Source: Cymodocea nodosa (lineage: Eukaryota > Streptophyta > Magnoliopsida > Alismatales > Cymodoceaceae). Taken from it: 64,000 bases of DNA. The position numbers were made by a program, and so were the translations under genes. The stretch spans positions 9,387,501-9,451,500 of the forward strand of contig CM072342.1 in assembly GCA_036874045.1 (NCBI GenBank), given 5' to 3'. The notes beneath the pieces were generated by a model. It was not told the origin of the DNA. It searched no databases and saw nothing but the letters and a program-made list of their open reading frames with translations. Shown here one piece after another: positions 46,994 to 57,841 of this stretch; position 1 is the first letter of the stretch; the number at the start of each line of letters is the position of its first letter.

Positions 46994-48472
46994 GCAATAG
47001 GATGGACTATGACTGATATAAAAGGGTTAAGTTCAACTTTATACTGTCACCACATATATTTAGAAGAGAATGCTAAACCTGTTAGAATTCCTGAGAGGAG
47101 ATTAAATCCAAACCTTAAGGAAGTAGTCAAGAAGGAAATAGTTAAATGGTTAGATAATGATATAATATATCTGATTTTTGATAGCTTGTGGGTTAGTCCA
47201 ATCCATGTAGTTCCTAAGAAATCAGGATTAATAGTTATTAGGAATGAAAGTCAAGACTTGATACCTACTAGAATTCAATCAGGCTGGAGAGTATGTATAG
47301 ATTATAGAAAGCTGAATGCTATGACTAGGAAAGATCATTTTCCCTTACCTTTTATAGATCAAATGCTGGAAAGATTAGTAGGGCAATAATATTTTTGTTT
47401 CCTAGATGGGTATTCAGGGTATAATCAAATTCTAGTAGCATTAGAGGATCAAGAGAAAACAACTTTCACCTGTCCTAATGGAACTTATGCTTTTAAAAGA
47501 ATGCCATTCGAATTATGCAATGCACCAGCTACCTTTCAAAGGTGTGTGCAGGGCATATTTACTAGAATGACTAATGAATTTTTAGAAATATTTATGGATG
47601 ATTTTACTGTATATGGCAACTCATATGAAGTGTGTTTAAGCAATTTAGACCAAATATTAAAACGATGTGTGGAAAAAAATCTGGTTTTAAATTGGGAAAA
47701 ATGTCACTTCATGGTTAAACAAGGAATAGTCTTAGGGCATGTTGTTTCTAAAAAAGCATTGGAAGTAGATAAAGCTAAAATAGGAGTAATTTCTAATCTA
47801 CCAGAACCTAAATTAGTAAAAGATATTAGATCATTTCTAGGACATGTTGGTTTTTATAGAAGATTTATTAAAGACTTTAGCAAGATAGCTAGACCTTTAA
47901 CTAATCTATTAAAAGATGTTCCATTTAACTTTGATAAAAATTGCAAGGAAGCATTTTTTAGACTTAAGACTAGCTTAATTTCAACTCCTATAATTCAAGC
48001 ACCTAATTGGAACCATCCATTTGAATTAATGTGCGATGCTTCTGATTTTGCTGTAGGAGTAGTGTTAGGACAGAAAATAGAAAAATCTCCTAGAGTGATT
48101 CATTATGCAAGCAAAACCTTAAATGATGCTCAAGTTAATTACACAACTATTGAAAAAGAATTATTAGCTGTTGTGTTTGCTTTAGAAAAGTTTAGATCAT
48201 ATTTAATTGAAGCTAAAGTAATAGTATACACGGATCATTCAGCTCTAAAACATCTATTAAAGAAAAAAGAAACTAAACCTAGATTGATCCGATGGATATT
48301 ATTATTGCAAGATTTCGATCTAGAAATTAAAGATAAAAAAGGTTGTGAGAATGTAGTAGCAGATCATTTATCAAGATTACAAATAGAAAAATCAAATATT
48401 GAAATTAAGGATAATTTTCCTGATGAACAATTAATGACCATCAACACAATACCTTGGTATGTAGACAGTTAA
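46994..48472 (+). pseudogene. pol: Gypsy RT and RNase H of G2
   Basis: RT starts WTMTDIKGLSSTLYCHHIYL and continues [47 protein letters not shown] and the active site FMDDF. The connection [21 protein letters not shown] leads to RNase H with [25 protein letters not shown] and [10 protein letters not shown], all catalytic residues present. TAA at 47387 replaces a glutamate codon. A 2-base deletion near 48468 shifts the frame before integrase. Confidence 0.92.
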
Positions 48473-49754
48473 TTACTTAGTTACTGGTTTAACACCTAAG
48501 GATTGGAATAGACAGAATAAGAAATTGTTTTTCTCAAGAGTAAAATATTACTGTTGGGAAGACCCTTACTTATTTAAGAAATGTCCTGATCTGGTTTTAA
48601 GGAGGTGTGTTCCAGAAACTGAATATTCGAGCATATTGTCTTTCTGTCATGACCAAGCTTGTAGAGGACATTTTGGTTCAGGGAAAACTACTGCAAAAAT
48701 TCTGCAATGTGGGTTTTATTGGCCAACACTATTCAAAGATGCTCATAAATATTGCTTAAGTTGTTTAAGATGTCAACAAATAGGAAGAATATCAAAGAGG
48801 AATATGATGCCTCTTAATCCTATTGTTGAGGTTGAAATCTTTGATGTGTGGGGAATAGATTTTATGGGTCCATTTCCTATGTCTAATCAATTTAATTACA
48901 TATTGTTGGGAGTGGATTATGTATCTAAATGGATAGAAGCTATTCCTACAAAAACTAACGATAACAAAGTGATAATACAATTTATAAGAACAAATATATT
49001 TGCCAGATTTGGAATACCTAAAGCTATTATCAGTGATAGAGGAACTCATTTCTGTAATAGAAGTTTTGAAGCCTTAATGAAGAAATATGAAGTAAACCAC
49101 AAAATTGCAACATCATATCATCTGCAAACAAGTGGACAAGTAGAAAGTGCAAACAAACAAATTAAATTAATCTTGGAAAAAGTAGTAAATCCTACTAGAA
49201 CAGATTGGACTAATAGATTAATAGATGCACTTTGGGCTTATAGAACTGCTTATAAAACGAGCTTAGGTATGTCACCTTTTTGGCTAGTATATGGAAAAAG
49301 TTGTCATTTACTTGTTGAAATAGAACATAAAGCTTATTGGGCATTAAAAACTCTGAACACTAATTTAAATCAAGCTACTGAAAATAGGAAAATGCAACTA
49401 ATTGAATTAGAAGAATTTAGAAATGAAGTTTATTCAAAGACTGTAAGAGAAAAAGAGAAAATTAAATTCTGGCATGATAGAAAAATTATTCCTAAAAACT
49501 TTGAAATAGGACAAAAAGTATATCTTTATATGGCTAGACTCCATAACCATCCAGGAAAATTAAGATCTAGATGGGCAAGACCTTACATAGTTCAAAATGT
49601 TTATCCTTATGGAGCTATTGAAATTGAAAATCCTAAAAATCAAAATATATTTAAAGTAAATGGACAAAGACTTAAACCTATTCTGAAAACACCAAAAAGC
49701 TCCTTTGAAATTATAGAAGAAATCAAAGTAGAGGACTACTCAAGTTTTACTTAG
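48473..49754 (+). pseudogene. pol: Gypsy integrase of G2
   Basis: Open 48525-49754 (409 residues). The zinc-binding region is [11 protein letters not shown] ... YCLSCLRC. The core has the triad: D in [11 protein letters not shown] in [10 protein letters not shown] and E in [10 protein letters not shown]. The C-terminal part [20 protein letters not shown] resembles the integrase tail of the lineage. It would be expressed only if the upstream frameshift and stops were bypassed. Confidence 0.92.
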
Positions 49755-49772
49755 TAAGAAATCAGTTTTTAT

Positions 49773-49816
<44 letters not shown>

Positions 49817-50280
49817 ACATTAAAAATATATATAAAACATAAAAATAGTTGCGGTTCAAAAGACTAGATCCATCGGTATGGCCGAAAAATTTAAAAAAAA
49901 AATATTTAAGTTTGACTGAAGCGTAGTATCGATTAAACCTTTAAAAGAATAGAAAAACTATTCTCTGTAATATTTTTATTACTATATTTGCTTGTATAGG
50001 GAGTCCATTGAGTTACGCTTAACTCAACGAGCTTACTCTGTTGAGTCTTGAGTTAGTCAACGAGCTTATTCCGTTGAGTTACCTGTAACACAACGGAGTA
50101 CTATAGCTAAGACCACGGATAAAATAGTAATAGTTGGTTCGGGAAATGACCCGATTACCTGCCTAAACTGAGTGCTTATTTAAACTAAAACCTAGGGTTT
50201 TGGGGGCAATATCCGACAAATCATTTAAAATCTAGAACATTAGAAATCAGAGTGATTACGTGCTGTTGTGTAACTCCACG
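49755..50280 (+). promoter_or_regulatory. Spacer and putative promoter of ORF X (G2)
   Basis: A (TA)n run at about 49777-49811. The motif cluster 49999-50100 has CCATTGAGTTACGC, TAACTCAACGAGC, CTGTTGAGTC and CCGTTGAGTTACC. TATTTAAA at 50177-50184 is 97 bases before the ATG. Copia A and B carry the same box ahead of the homologous ORF. Confidence 0.55.
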
Positions 50281-52498
50281 ATGATGAAGATGACGCTTGA
50301 ATTTTGGGAAGATGTTGTTGATACATCAGAATTTCTGAAGGAATCAGAAGAGTGGCACACGCGGTAGAAGATCAGAAATACGACAAGAGAGAAAGAGCTA
50401 CAGAAGGTAGAATCAGAACTTTTCAAGTTGAGAAGAGATTTAGTAGATATGGATATACGAATACCTCAAATGATGGAAACACGAATCAGAGTGGCAATTG
50501 AAATTGCAGTAAGTAAAGAAAGACAAATAAGGCCAAGTAACGAAGTTGCCCTAGAATTAATCAAGCGTAAGTCCCGACTCTGGTTCAAAAGACGAATCTA
50601 TAAACAAGCTAAACGGGTGATCTAGGAGCAAGAAATGAAAGCAAATGAAGAGGCAACTGAAGAACGGGAGGAACCAACTGCTGAAAGACCTGTTCCTGAG
50701 GAGCAGTAGTCTGGACCTTCAGTTCCACCTTTTAAGCCATTGGCATGAGCAGAAATGATGGGGCCTTCGATTGAAGAAGAAATAAGAGAATTTGCAAAAC
50801 TGGTTCAAGTTGGGAAGAACCAAGGAGAATCAGAAGATTTGGCAGTGGCTAAAGCACACTTGGTGTTTGATGCACTGTACAAAAAGAGGGCTGCAGAAAA
50901 GTTGAAAGCCCAATATAAAATCAAGGTAGAACAGCATCACGCAGCTACTACCAGAACTGTTGCCAAACCTATTGTAAAAGGAGATGAAGCTGGTCCTTCG
51001 AGACCAGTAATTATAGGAAAAGTTAAACAGGAAGAGCTAGTACCTGTGGCTCAAAGGCCTACAGAGCCTACTTTTGTAGATTTAATTTTAGAAGATGAAG
51101 AGGAAGAACAGGCACAACTAATCAGAAAAAAGGAAGGAAAAGAAAAAGTGCCTGAATATGAGGAAATTAAATCTGAAGTACTAATTTTTACAGGGCCTGT
51201 GGAGTAGATTTTTATTAACCTGCTATCCGATTCTGAGGAGGAGCAGGAGGAGCAAAGAAAAGAAGAAAATCAGGTTGAAATTAGTCTGCAGCCTATACAA
51301 GAAGAAACAGAAATTAGGGCAAAAACTGAATTGCCCGTAACTCCATCCCAATCTGTTACAGAATCAGAAAGAATAGTAACAGAACAGATTGGTAGTCAGG
51401 AGGAAGAAGAAAATGAAGAGGCTGAAAGAAACCATTTAGACAAAAATAATTTCATAGATTCCACTGAAGAGCAAGAAACTCTTCAACAAATTATGGAAAG
51501 AATTCAAGACAGAGTGGAGAGTTCTGTCGACTCACCACCACAGATAGAAGCAAAAGCAAAAATTCAGGATTCTGAAGAGAATGTCCAAATGCAGCTTATG
51601 CTAGAGGAAGAGCAAGAGCAAACTCCTCTAGAGCAACAAAGTCACCTTCCTGACCCGACTGAAACAACAATTTTGAATGAAATACATTTTTGTAGTTAGG
51701 AAGCTTATATCAAATACCAAAAAATAAGGGGTTACGATATTATTTACAATAAACCAGTAAATTGAGATGGAATGCAAGAAATCAAAGATCTATTTGAATT
51801 CCAAGGTCTACTGCAATTTATATCTCAAGATAGAGGGCATGCAGTATATGAAAATTTAGTGCCCTGTTTCTATGCAAATTTAAGAGAAGGAGAAGGAGAA
51901 TTAATTTCAAACGTGGAGGAAGCTGATGTATAGATAACACCAGAGCTTCTCCACAACATATTTGGTTTAAAGAATGAAGGAACAAAAATTTTGGAGGATA
52001 CAACTGCAGTTGAATGGACTGAGCAGCAAATTAAGGATTGTTTAGCTATCAATTTTAGTGTGCCATTATTAAACAGATTGAAGCATTTAAATGGTAAAGC
52101 ACACATGGTAGCTAACATTCTGATTAAGAATGTCTATCAACGACAGGGCCATGACAGAATTAAGTCAATTTTTCAAATGGGCCACGTATGCAGTTGTAAA
52201 TAAGATCCAAATAAATTGGTCTACAGTTTTTATCTCCAAGCTGAAAACAGTAAAGAAGAAATTATTTTATGGAGATTTGATTCCACAGTTGATGGTGGAT
52301 AGTATTGATTTCACTAGATGGACACCAAAAAGGATTAGATCAAGAACCATTTCAGTGACAGAATACAGAAATTTTGTAGTTGCAGAACTAGCAGTACCTT
52401 CTAGAGGAATTACAGGAGCTGTAGAGAGGATTAATCAATTAGAACTTCAATTAGAAAAACTCCAGAAGGAAGTAGATGAACTTAGGCATAGAGATTAA
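50281..52498 (+). pseudogene. ORF X of gypsy G2 (broken)
   Basis: From ATG 50281 (MMKMTLEFWEDVVDTSEFLK) to TAA 52498. The N-terminal part is helical and basic, the middle very acidic. The C-terminal domain about 51770-52400 (EIKDLFEFQGLLQFI, TPELLHNIFGLKNEG, NKIQINWSTVF, KLFYGDLIPQL) is followed by a coiled tail LEKLQKEVDELRHRD. The C-terminal domain is plainly homologous to ORF X of copia A and B. TAG after HTR and after VPEEQ are shared with G1. Others (TGA after KPLA, TAG after GPVE, TAG after HFCS, TGA after KPVN, TAG after EADV) and a frameshift near 52190 are private. Related to the putative plant transposon protein domain; function unknown. Confidence 0.8.
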
Positions 52499-53386
52499 AT
52501 TGTATTGTTCGTCTACTTGTGTAAAATTGTATGATGTACTTGTATTGTAATTGATTCATATTAATGAATGTAAATTTTTCAGATGCAATTTTCATACGTG
52601 TTTTGAATGTGAAATGAATGGAAATTATTGAATATTATGTTATTGTGAAACTTTATGAATGAATATGTAACAGATTTACAATTTGCTGAATGACAAGATA
52701 ACTGCTTAAAAATTTCTACATGTTATAAGGTAAAATGTAAATTTTGCATAATATAAAATGACCTGCAATTTAAATCTTTATATAATGTTCAGATTTAAAT
52801 GTATTTTAATCAAAATGTGGCATTAATGACAAAGATTTAACTTTATTACAGTTAGCAGAATGACAAAAAAAAAAAAAAATAGAATAGAAAACTTACAAGA
52901 GTGAAACTTAGAAGTTGCTAAGTGTTAACTCAACGAAGTAAGTCCGTTGAGTTATCTGTAACTCAACAAAGTTAGTCCCTAGAGTTAGCAACAGTAACCA
53001 ACTGTGTTCTGTTGAGTAATCTGTAACTCAACGAGGTTAGTTCGTGGATTAAGCAGAACGGTTATTCTTTTAACCACAAACGAAACTTCGTCGGTTTAGT
53101 AGTTACCAAAATTTGAAATTAGTAGTGGTACACGTACCCATTAAAACAGGAACCACGATGCACGTTGCAAGACACGTTCTTGCAACGAGATTTATTCACT
53201 TTATGGATGCGCAGTATATATATGAAATAGAATGTTATTTACGAGTTACCAGCACTTTTAAGAGAAAGGAGAAAGCGTTGGAGGAACTAGAAGGAGAAGC
53301 AGCTGATTCAACCTTCATCCGACAACAAATATTTATAGAATGGAAAGCTTCAGACTGGTATGTAATTAATCTTCTGTTATTTATTT
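52499..53386 (+). promoter_or_regulatory. Spacer and putative promoter of gag (G2)
   Basis: AT-rich to 52915. A cluster follows (52925-53045: TAACTCAACGAAGTAAGTCC, GTTGAGTTATCTG, TAACTCAACAAAG, TAACTCAACGAGG). Then a perfect hairpin 53163-53187 (CGTTGCAAGA, loop CACGT, TCTTGCAACG), TATATATATG at 53215-53224, and the gag ATG at 53387. The open frame from TTG 53113 has no ATG in a sensible place and is probably not coding. Confidence 0.6.
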
Positions 53387-54730
53387 ATGAGCACATGGAC
53401 TCGTTCTCTGAGCACTAAACGATTTGTAAGAACACCTATCCAGGAATTTTCATTGCAGAGGGGTACTGAAAAATTTTTTGAACTAAACTTTAACGAAATT
53501 CTTTGGGGTGTAGCTAACCTTTCTTTAAAAGAGAACGTAGAGATGGCTGCTCCAGTAGAAAAACCATTAGGAGAGATTCTGTATCCTGAATTAATTGATG
53601 AACCTTCATGTATTCGATTGCCAAACTTTGAGGGAGATAGGTTTGAACTGAAATCTAATTATATTAGTCAATTGCCACATTTTCATGGATTAGAAAGAGA
53701 GGATGCCTATTATTTCCTTAGAGAATTTAACGAAGTTTGTCAAATGATGAGAATGCCGAACATGAGTATAGATGCTATTAAACTTAGATATATCCCTTTT
53801 GCTTTAAAAGATACAGCTAAGAGATGGTTATATACTCTGTCGCCTGATTCAATTTCTACATGGACTGAATTTTGCTCTGTTTTTCTGGAAAAATACTATC
53901 CAACACATCAAATGATTAAAAAGAAGAAAGAAATATTAATGTCTAGCCAAAAACAGGGTGAATCATTTTGGAAATATTTTGAAAGATTTAAAGATTTACT
54001 GACTCAATGTCCACATCATGCAATGAGTAAAGCACAATTAATAGGCATAATTTATGAAGGCATAGATGTTTCAACGAAATCTTTATTAGAATCTACTTGT
54101 CAAAATGGATTTTTAAAATTATGTAGTGAAGAAGCATGGGCATATTTAGAAAATTTTGCAAAAAGAACTGCACAGTGGGAAAATTCGGTTGAACCTATTG
54201 TAGATAAAAGATTATTGCCAAGAGGAATGCATGAAATAGATTCCAATACTATGCTTGAGGTGAAATTAAATGAATTAACAAAGAAAATAGAAGAGTTATC
54301 ATTAAATCAAAAGCTAGCAGAAAAGAATACAAACATAAATGACTTAGATATTATTTATGCTAGAAACCAAAGAGATAACTTGGGAAATTCTTATAATCCT
54401 AATTGGAGAAATCACCCGAATTTATCTTGGAGAAACAACAATTTCCAGGGAGGAGAAAATATAAATGAGAAGAACATAAGTTATGAAGTATTAATTGAAC
54501 AAGGAGCTAGAATAGAGAAATTAGAAAAGATAATCCAACAAGTAAACAATCGTCTAGAATTTATATTTGGAAATGCTGTAAATCAAAATCAGAATAGAAA
54601 TATACCACTTAAACAGAAGGAACCAATGGAAGTTAGACCTACTGGAGGATTGCCAATACAAGCTATACCTAATTCTATAAATAGAATGGTTAATGAAATT
54701 GATACCTCTTCTAGGAGGGCAGCTGAATGA
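53387..54730 (+). CDS. gag: Gypsy gag capsid protein of G2, relocated downstream of pol
   Basis: Intact 447-residue frame from ATG (MSTWTRSLSTKR) to TGA. Residues about 85-245 form the retrotransposon gag capsid domain: LKSNYISQLPHFHGLEREDA, YFLREFNEVC, LRYIPFALKDTAKRWLYTL, WTEFCSVFLEKYYP, ESFWKYFERFKDLLTQCPHH. Near residue 340 is YNPNWRNHPNLSW, also part of Athila/Tat gag. A coiled segment (IEKLEKIIQQVNNRLEF) is near the end. It is the best-preserved gene of the element. In known gypsy elements gag precedes protease; here it follows integrase and ORF X in both copies, which would need its own transcript or a subgenomic one. Confidence 0.9.
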   Translation: MSTWTRSLSTKRFVRTPIQEFSLQRGTEKFFELNFNEILWGVANLSLKENVEMAAPVEKPLGEILYPELIDEPSCIRLPNFEGDRFELKSNYISQLPHFHGLEREDAYYFLREFNEVCQMMRMPNMSIDAIKLRYIPFALKDTAKRWLYTLSPDSISTWTEFCSVFLEKYYPTHQMIKKKKEILMSSQKQGESFWKYFERFKDLLTQCPHHAMSKAQLIGIIYEGIDVSTKSLLESTCQNGFLKLCSEEAWAYLENFAKRTAQWENSVEPIVDKRLLPRGMHEIDSNTMLEVKLNELTKKIEELSLNQKLAEKNTNINDLDIIYARNQRDNLGNSYNPNWRNHPNLSWRNNNFQGGENINEKNISYEVLIEQGARIEKLEKIIQQVNNRLEFIFGNAVNQNQNRNIPLKQKEPMEVRPTGGLPIQAIPNSINRMVNEIDTSSRRAAE

Positions 54731-54925
54731 AGCAGCATATCTAAAGCAACTATTTGTATGTATATATGTTTTTATTTTTATTTTAAGTTAATAGTATCAT
54801 AGAGTTAATTTTTAACTCAACGAACTTAGTCCATTGAGTTATGCCTTAACTCCACGAGGGTGTGCAGTAGTTATGTTAATTTTTGTCTCTGCTAAATTTT
54901 TGTTTTTATTTTACAAAATCGATAA
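54731..54925 (+). promoter_or_regulatory. Motif cluster between gag and F-box (G2)
   Basis: GTATGTATATATG (54758-54770), then TAACTCAACGAACTTAGTCC, ATTGAGTTATGCC and TAACTCCACGAGGG (54812-54860), then a T-rich leader to ATG 54926. The matching G1 spacer is 38203-38387. Confidence 0.5.
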
Positions 54926-56064
54926 ATGGAATTAATGTAATTACCGTTGGATGCACAAAGGGAAATACTAAGTAACTTGTCAACTAAAGATCTATGCAGG
55001 ATGTGTTGTGTATCAAATGAAATTAAAGACTGTATTGAAGAAAAATATTTTCAGGGACTACAAGCTGCAAAAATGACTAAGATTAGAGATGGATTTATAT
55101 AGAGGTCATTTAATCGTAGTTCAAATACCCATGAATATCTGGCTATGGAAGAAACTATTAGAACTCCACCCAATGCATTGAAGGAATGAGTCATATTATG
55201 GGGATAGATGAAGGATTAATCATATACAAGACGAGACCAATGCATGCAAGTTTATCATTACCTGAGATTTTGATAAGAAATCCTATAACATGAGAAGAAT
55301 GTAATATAGGAAGACTTAATATATTTGAAGCACCAACTGAAAATTGTGGGTCAGCTTTAATATTTTCTAATAAAAATTCTGCAATTCCTGAAAAATTATA
55401 TTATTGGAGACCTACAGGAAATTGGGGTGAAGATTTACGCTTAAGTGTGTATAATTTTCTGAATAGATCTTGGAATGAAAACATTATAATATATCTAGGA
55501 CAGAAATCATTAATTAACCAAACACATGTCATACTTGATGGTTATATTTATTTAGTCACGGAGATATCAATAGCATATAGATCTGATTTATACATAGTGA
55601 GCATAGATAGTTATGATGATTATATAGAAATTTTACCTATACTGAGTGAAATAGCTAAACCACCATTTGAAAAATTTAATAAAATTCAAATAGGAATGTG
55701 GTATAATGAAGAAGATGATCCTACTTTATGTCTGATAAGATGGTGAGATGAACTGATGAAATTTCAAATATGGATTATGGAAGACATGAATGAATGGAAG
55801 TGGGAAGAGGAATATATTGAAATAGATGTAGAAATAGAAACTGCTACATTACCCTGGAACCAAAAAGGATCCCTTTCTGCATTACATATCATTAATGATA
55901 ATACACTCGTATTTGGAATTTATAATATATTGCATGTTTACAAATTAAAAAGGACCAAGAATTGCATTAAAACAGAATTAATAGCAAGAAGAACTATGCC
56001 TAAAAAGTTTGCTTGGACTGATACATTTATTCCATTTGTTTCTACTTTTCAATCATGTTCTTAA
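54926..56064 (+). pseudogene. Captured F-box gene of G2 (broken)
   Basis: Aligns with the G1 F-box gene from ATG 54926, but codon 5 is TAA. A TAG (after GFI), a 1-base indel near 55187, a TGA in RNPIT-E, and a TGA at 55744 (W codon in G1) break it. The C-terminal part keeps the sense codons lost in G1 and runs to TAA 56064 (WNQKGSLSALHIIND ... WTDTFIPFVSTF), showing the ancestral protein was about 377 residues. Confidence 0.82.
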
Positions 56065-56505
56065 GCTATGATTTTGTGTGTTTAATGTTGTGTATTCTAC
56101 ATTTATTTTTAGAAAAAAAAAAAAGAATTTTGAAGTTTTTCATGTTCAGTTTATAAAAAAAAAAAAAACAAACAGAACAAAATATCAATCCAGTTTGTTG
56201 GTATCTGTTCTGGGAAACCAACTGGCTTGCTTGTGAGCCACCAAAGGCATAGAAGCCTGGGTTCCACACAAGACACTGATTTATTAATATCTGTTAAATG
56301 TTATTTTGTTTTATATTCTGTGTTTATCTGGGAATGAAAAGTTTTTCAGAATCAAAAATCGGAATATGCAGAAAGAGATACAAATGGAACAATGTATGTA
56401 ACCAATTACTTATCCTGAATGTTAAATCAAACAAAACTTTATTCATGCCTGCTACAATTACTATACTTATTGTCAAATCTTTTACATTGAGGACAATGCA
56501 AAATG
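56065..56505 (+). other. Spacer after F-box gene (G2)
   Basis: Non-coding, with two poly-A runs (56110-56124, 56155-56168), conserved with 36618-37068 of G1. Confidence 0.5.
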
Positions 56506-56522
56506 TAGGTATGGGGGGGAGG
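56485..56522 (+). other. Internal polypurine tract of G2
   Basis: CATTGAGGACAATG followed by TAGGTATGGGGGGGAGG. It lies 1.3 kb before the terminal tract, and G1 has the same pair. Confidence 0.62.
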
Positions 56523-57828
56523 TAATTAAAGTAACAGCCATGTAAGTTTGTTAATTAAAGGAATTAAAATGGTACTACAAAGTTTTGAGGAAATTGAAAA
56601 TTTTGATGAACTTGCTGTAACTATCCAATAATTGAGACTATAAAATTTTTATAAACTGCTTGAATATTATATTTAGAAGGCTATAGAAGATGCTATAGAA
56701 TTTATTATTTATGTAAATCTAGATATAGTATCTTATGATTTTTCTGAATTTCATGAGTTTAACAGTTTCACGATTTTAAAATGAAATCAGAATATTTAAT
56801 GCTTAATCAGAAAATTATCTGAAGTCCTAAAAGAGCTAAGATGTGAATTCTAGATTAAATGAAACACATATGATGAAAGATACATTTACTTTGACTAATT
56901 GAACTTGTAGAATGATTTTTGTGTAGATCTTATTAAACTATAGATAAAGTATGAACTTATTGTTATGGATTCATATCTTTAGTAAATGATAGAAGTAGGA
57001 TTATATGAAATTGGTGTTTTACTGCATCTGTATTAATGAAATACGTGCATATATAGTATGTGATTAATGCTTTGTTTTGTGTGTGCATTTATTTTTAGAA
57101 AAAAAGAAAAAGAAAAAATAAATAAATAAACCTTGAGAGTTTATTGACTTATTTGATCATGAGCCTTTTGTACTTGAGTAGATAGGTATGTAAGGATTGT
57201 TGACCTGAAAAAGGACTCTGAAAATCTAGCAACCTAAGATCTTGATCAGATTTGAGATTGTTGACTGAAAGCTCGTTACATGGGTACATTAGAAAGCTCT
57301 TGTATGATTCAAGCTTGTCAAATTAACTTCTAAAGTACACAAAAAAAAAAAGAAACATATACTGTTCTGAAAAGATACAAGTGTTTTGTCAAATACAGAT
57401 ATCTTATGAATCGAGTATATTTTCTGTTATCTAAAATTGCTGAAATATGAATCTGGAATTGACTTTTGAAGTTGTTTAATAGAAATACAATTCTTTATTC
57501 TACTTGTCTTAATCAGATTGAATTGGATTGTACTTTAATTTGTATGTTGTTGAAATTTCTTCTAGAAAAACTTATTGGAAAATTCAGGATTACAGATGAT
57601 GAAAAGAAGAACAAACGATAATATAATTAACACCTATATGAAGATGATATACTTTGTATGTAATTTACATATATTCTAAATATCTTTGCAGGTTGATTAT
57701 AGAAACATACAGAATATATGTTTATGCTAAACAGAAAAAAAAAAAAACAAAAGGGGAAGAATTAATTCTAGCACTTTTGAAAGACCAATTAATTAGATCT
57801 TAGTTTGCTAAGGGACTAGCAAAATTTA
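56523..57828 (+). other. Conserved non-coding block of G2
   Basis: No ORF. Shared with G1 throughout and with copia A and B. The core 57132-57318 contains GAGAGTTTATTGA, TTTTGTACTTGAG, AGGTATGTAAGGATTGTTG, AACCTAAG, GAAAGCTCGTTACATGGGTA and TTGTATGATTCAAGCTT in the copia order. Confidence 0.82.
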
Positions 57829-57841
57829 GGTATGGGGGAAG
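57829..57841 (+). other. Terminal polypurine tract of G2
   Basis: GGTATGGGGGAAG directly before TGTTTAGAATG. Confidence 0.85.

Noticed and set aside
51818..52118. Minus-strand ORFs opposite G2 ORF X
   Set aside because: Shadows of the conserved ORF X domain; the same shadows appear opposite G1 ORF X at 41052-41352.
53113..53418. 101-codon frame before gag
   Set aside because: It begins at TTG, has no fitting ATG, contains the hairpin and TATA box, and the G1 version is frame-shifted. More likely promoter and leader.
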